A stretch of DNA of 7,202 nucleotides from Candidatus Methanofastidiosum methylothiophilum (GTDB lineage: Archaea > Methanobacteriota_B > Thermococci > Methanofastidiosales > Methanofastidiosaceae). The position numbers and the translations under genes are program-made. Below the pieces are notes generated by a model. That model did no database searches. It was given only the letters and a program-made list of their open reading frames with translations, and was not told the DNA's origin. The stretch lies in NCBI GenBank assembly GCA_001587675.1, contig LNGD01000082.1, positions 1-7,202 of the forward strand, in the 5' to 3' direction. This document shows positions 6,206 to 7,202 of this stretch, one piece after another. How positions within the stretch are numbered: the stretch's first letter is position 1; each line of letters opens with the position of its first letter.

Positions 6206-6616
6206 ATCCACGTAACGTGCAATGTACCGCGCATATTCATCAAAATCGTCCAAATTATACTTCAATATCTGAGATATAACAGCCGGATCGACCTTAGTGT
6301 ACATATGTACCAGTATGTTCCTGAGTTTTGCTGCCTCTGAGAATCTCTGGGCAAACTCCTCAGGAATTATTCCCTCTTTTCCAAGCGTAATTATAATGTT
6401 CCGGTAATCTTCTGGTTTTTCCAGATTTTCAGAGGAAATGATAACCTCTCCAATATCTAGGGCAGATTCAATGGCCAGTTGTAGATTACGTTCAATTGCA
6501 GATTTTAGGAGATCGTCTTCTAATAATTCATCTTCATCTGCAGGATATTTCCTTAAAAAATCTACGTATCCCTGCATAATTTTCAATTTCCGGGCAACTT
6601 TTTCTTTAATGTTCAT
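6194..6616 (-). CDS. hepT: HepT-like HEPN toxin (DUF86 family)
   Basis: This 140-residue all-helical protein has the HEPN ribonuclease signature RX4HXY as RNILVHMY, with R99, H104 and Y106. In characterised HepT/MntA pairs the toxin is an RNase (or tRNA-targeting enzyme), and the partner MNT enzyme silences it by adding AMP to the tyrosine of this motif. All three key residues are intact, so the toxin should be functional and modifiable. The rest fits DUF86: an N-terminal helix (KEKVARKLKIMQGYVDFL), a second helix RNLQLAIESALDIGEVII, and the LGKEGIIPEEFAQRF segment before the motif. The ATG overlaps the stop of the antitoxin gene by four bases (ATGA), so the two are translated together with the antitoxin first. 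The gene converges on vapC with a 58-base gap. Confidence 0.92.
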   Translation of the reverse strand: MNIKEKVARKLKIMQGYVDFLRKYPADEDELLEDDLLKSAIERNLQLAIESALDIGEVIISSENLEKPEDYRNIIITLGKEGIIPEEFAQRFSEAAKLRNILVHMYTKVDPAVISQILKYNLDDFDEYARYIARYVDKND

Positions 6617-7044
6617 TTGTTCCCTTCAGCTGTCTTTTTAATCAATTCTTCCGCCCATCTCTGGTCATAATACTGGCGATCCAAGTACCGTGACATGATA
6701 TGTACCTCCATGTCCACCTTGAAATTTTCATCCCTAATTAAAAGCGGATAGTTCGCCTTGATAATTTCGAAATTAAGCGAAACTGGTGCATCGTTCATTA
6801 TAACCAGATCCAGTTGATCGGTTTTTAATATATCTTGTAAATCAGATATTAATGTAAGATTTAATTTAAATCTCTCTTCTTTGTCAAGTGATTCATCCAA
6901 AAATAGCGCCAGGTCTATATCGCTGAGTTTACCCTGCTCCCCATAGGCAACAGATCCAAAGAGGTAGGCCAGTTCAATCTGGTCCTGTTTTTGCAGGAAC
7001 TCTTTAACTTCCTTCTCATACTTCAAAGAATCACCTTGATACAA
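6613..7044 (-). CDS. mntA: MNT-type nucleotidyltransferase antitoxin (MntA-like); true start probably 7026
   Basis: A minimal nucleotidyltransferase of 137-143 residues, partner of HepT. The pol-beta signature GSX10DXD is complete: G30-S31, then D42 and D44 in GKLSDIDLAL, with the third carboxylate D79 in QLDLVIMND (numbering from 7044). Members of this family neutralise HepT by AMPylating its RX4HXY tyrosine. No ATG start is available. The longest frame begins with TTG at 7044, but a second TTG at 7026 (seventh codon) has the better site: AAGGTGAT on the - strand just upstream. The TATA box at 7060-7068 predicts transcription from about 7039, which would leave no usable leader for 7044. I therefore prefer 7026. 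The gene overlaps hepT by ATGA. Confidence 0.9.
   Translation of the reverse strand: MYQGDSLKYEKEVKEFLQKQDQIELAYLFGSVAYGEQGKLSDIDLALFLDESLDKEERFKLNLTLISDLQDILKTDQLDLVIMNDAPVSLNFEIIKANYPLLIRDENFKVDMEVHIMSRYLDRQYYDQRWAEELIKKTAEGNK
7030..7037 (-). promoter_or_regulatory. Shine-Dalgarno site supporting the 7026 TTG start
   Basis: The - strand reads AAGGTGAT, then TCT, then TTG (7026-7024). The match to the 16S rRNA tail and its spacing favour this start over the TTG at 7044, which is preceded only by GAGATAGACT. Confidence 0.55.
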
Positions 7045-7059
7045 AGTCTATCTCTTTGA

Positions 7060-7074
7060 TTATTTATAATTTCA
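7060..7074 (-). promoter_or_regulatory. Archaeal BRE/TATA promoter of mntA-hepT
   Basis: The - strand reads TGAAAT followed by TATAAATAA (7068-7060), a good BRE/TATA arrangement within the 72-base gap after the upstream gene. It predicts a transcript starting near 7039 with a leader of about 13 bases to the TTG at 7026. Confidence 0.55.
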
Positions 7075-7098
7075 GAGACCGCGTCACTGTTTAAGGCA

Positions 7099-7202
7099 TT
7101 ACAATAAACCAAACTCCCCTTTTAATCTGATTTCATCGTCCAGATATTCATCAGGATCATAAAAGACAACCTCCTTTGGGTCGAAATGTTCCGGATCAAA
7201 TT
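7099..7202 (-). CDS. Unrecognised acidic protein, C-terminal 33 residues only
   Basis: Reading the - strand from the right edge, one frame stays open for 33 codons to a TAA at 7099-7101, while the other two stop early. The peptide begins FDPEHFDPKEVVFYDPDEY and ends IRLKGEFGLL. It is strongly acidic, with two FDP/YDP-type repeats, and looks like real coding sequence rather than chance. It lies upstream of mntA on the same strand, 72 bases before its preferred start, with a separate promoter in between. The acidic tail could suit a small antitoxin or regulator, but 33 residues do not allow a family call. The start lies outside the window. Confidence 0.55.
   Translation of the reverse strand, partial: FDPEHFDPKEVVFYDPDEYLDDEIRLKGEFGLL

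Overview
The window looks archaeal, most likely a mesophilic methanogen of the Methanobacteriales. It is AT-rich, and three of its upstream regions carry an archaeal BRE/TATA-type element: a purine/A-rich stretch next to TATAAATAA, TAAATATA or ATTTATATA. Shine-Dalgarno sites are recognisable at several starts. A 29-base stretch at 5281-5309 resembles the CRISPR repeat of Methanothermobacter as I remember it. The taxon is an inference; no marker gene is present.

Left part (1-2289, + strand): the last 30 codons of a probable cas5, followed five bases later by a complete cas3 (fused HD nuclease and helicase). This is the end of a type I CRISPR effector operon, most likely I-B. No cas4, cas1 or cas2 follows. 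The operon meets a convergent gene across a 107-base gap that holds an imperfect 20-base tandem repeat.

Middle part (2397-5093, - strand): two genes read in the order 571-residue then 301-residue protein. The first has a DUF7309/DUF6930-like N-terminal half and a TPR/ST7-like C-terminal half. The second is an uncharacterised protein. The pair starts at a good archaeal promoter at 5153-5167. Their function is unknown.

A 341-base intergenic region (5094-5434) separates that pair from a divergent vapBC toxin-antitoxin operon (5435-6135, + strand). It contains the - strand promoter, the solitary CRISPR-repeat-like sequence, and the vapBC promoter with four regularly spaced AGGT/ACCT half-sites. 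One half-site pair also forms a hairpin containing the vapB ribosome binding site.

Right part (6194-7202, - strand): an MNT (antitoxin nucleotidyltransferase) and HepT (HEPN toxin) pair overlapping by ATGA, with its own promoter. Upstream of it is the C-terminal end of an unrecognised acidic protein cut by the window edge.

Taken together this is a defence- or stress-type accessory region: a CRISPR effector, two unrelated toxin-antitoxin pairs, and a two-gene cassette of unknown role. The most interesting untested idea is that the repeat-like sequence beside vapBC is a CRISPR-derived regulatory element rather than debris. The sequence alone does not show this.
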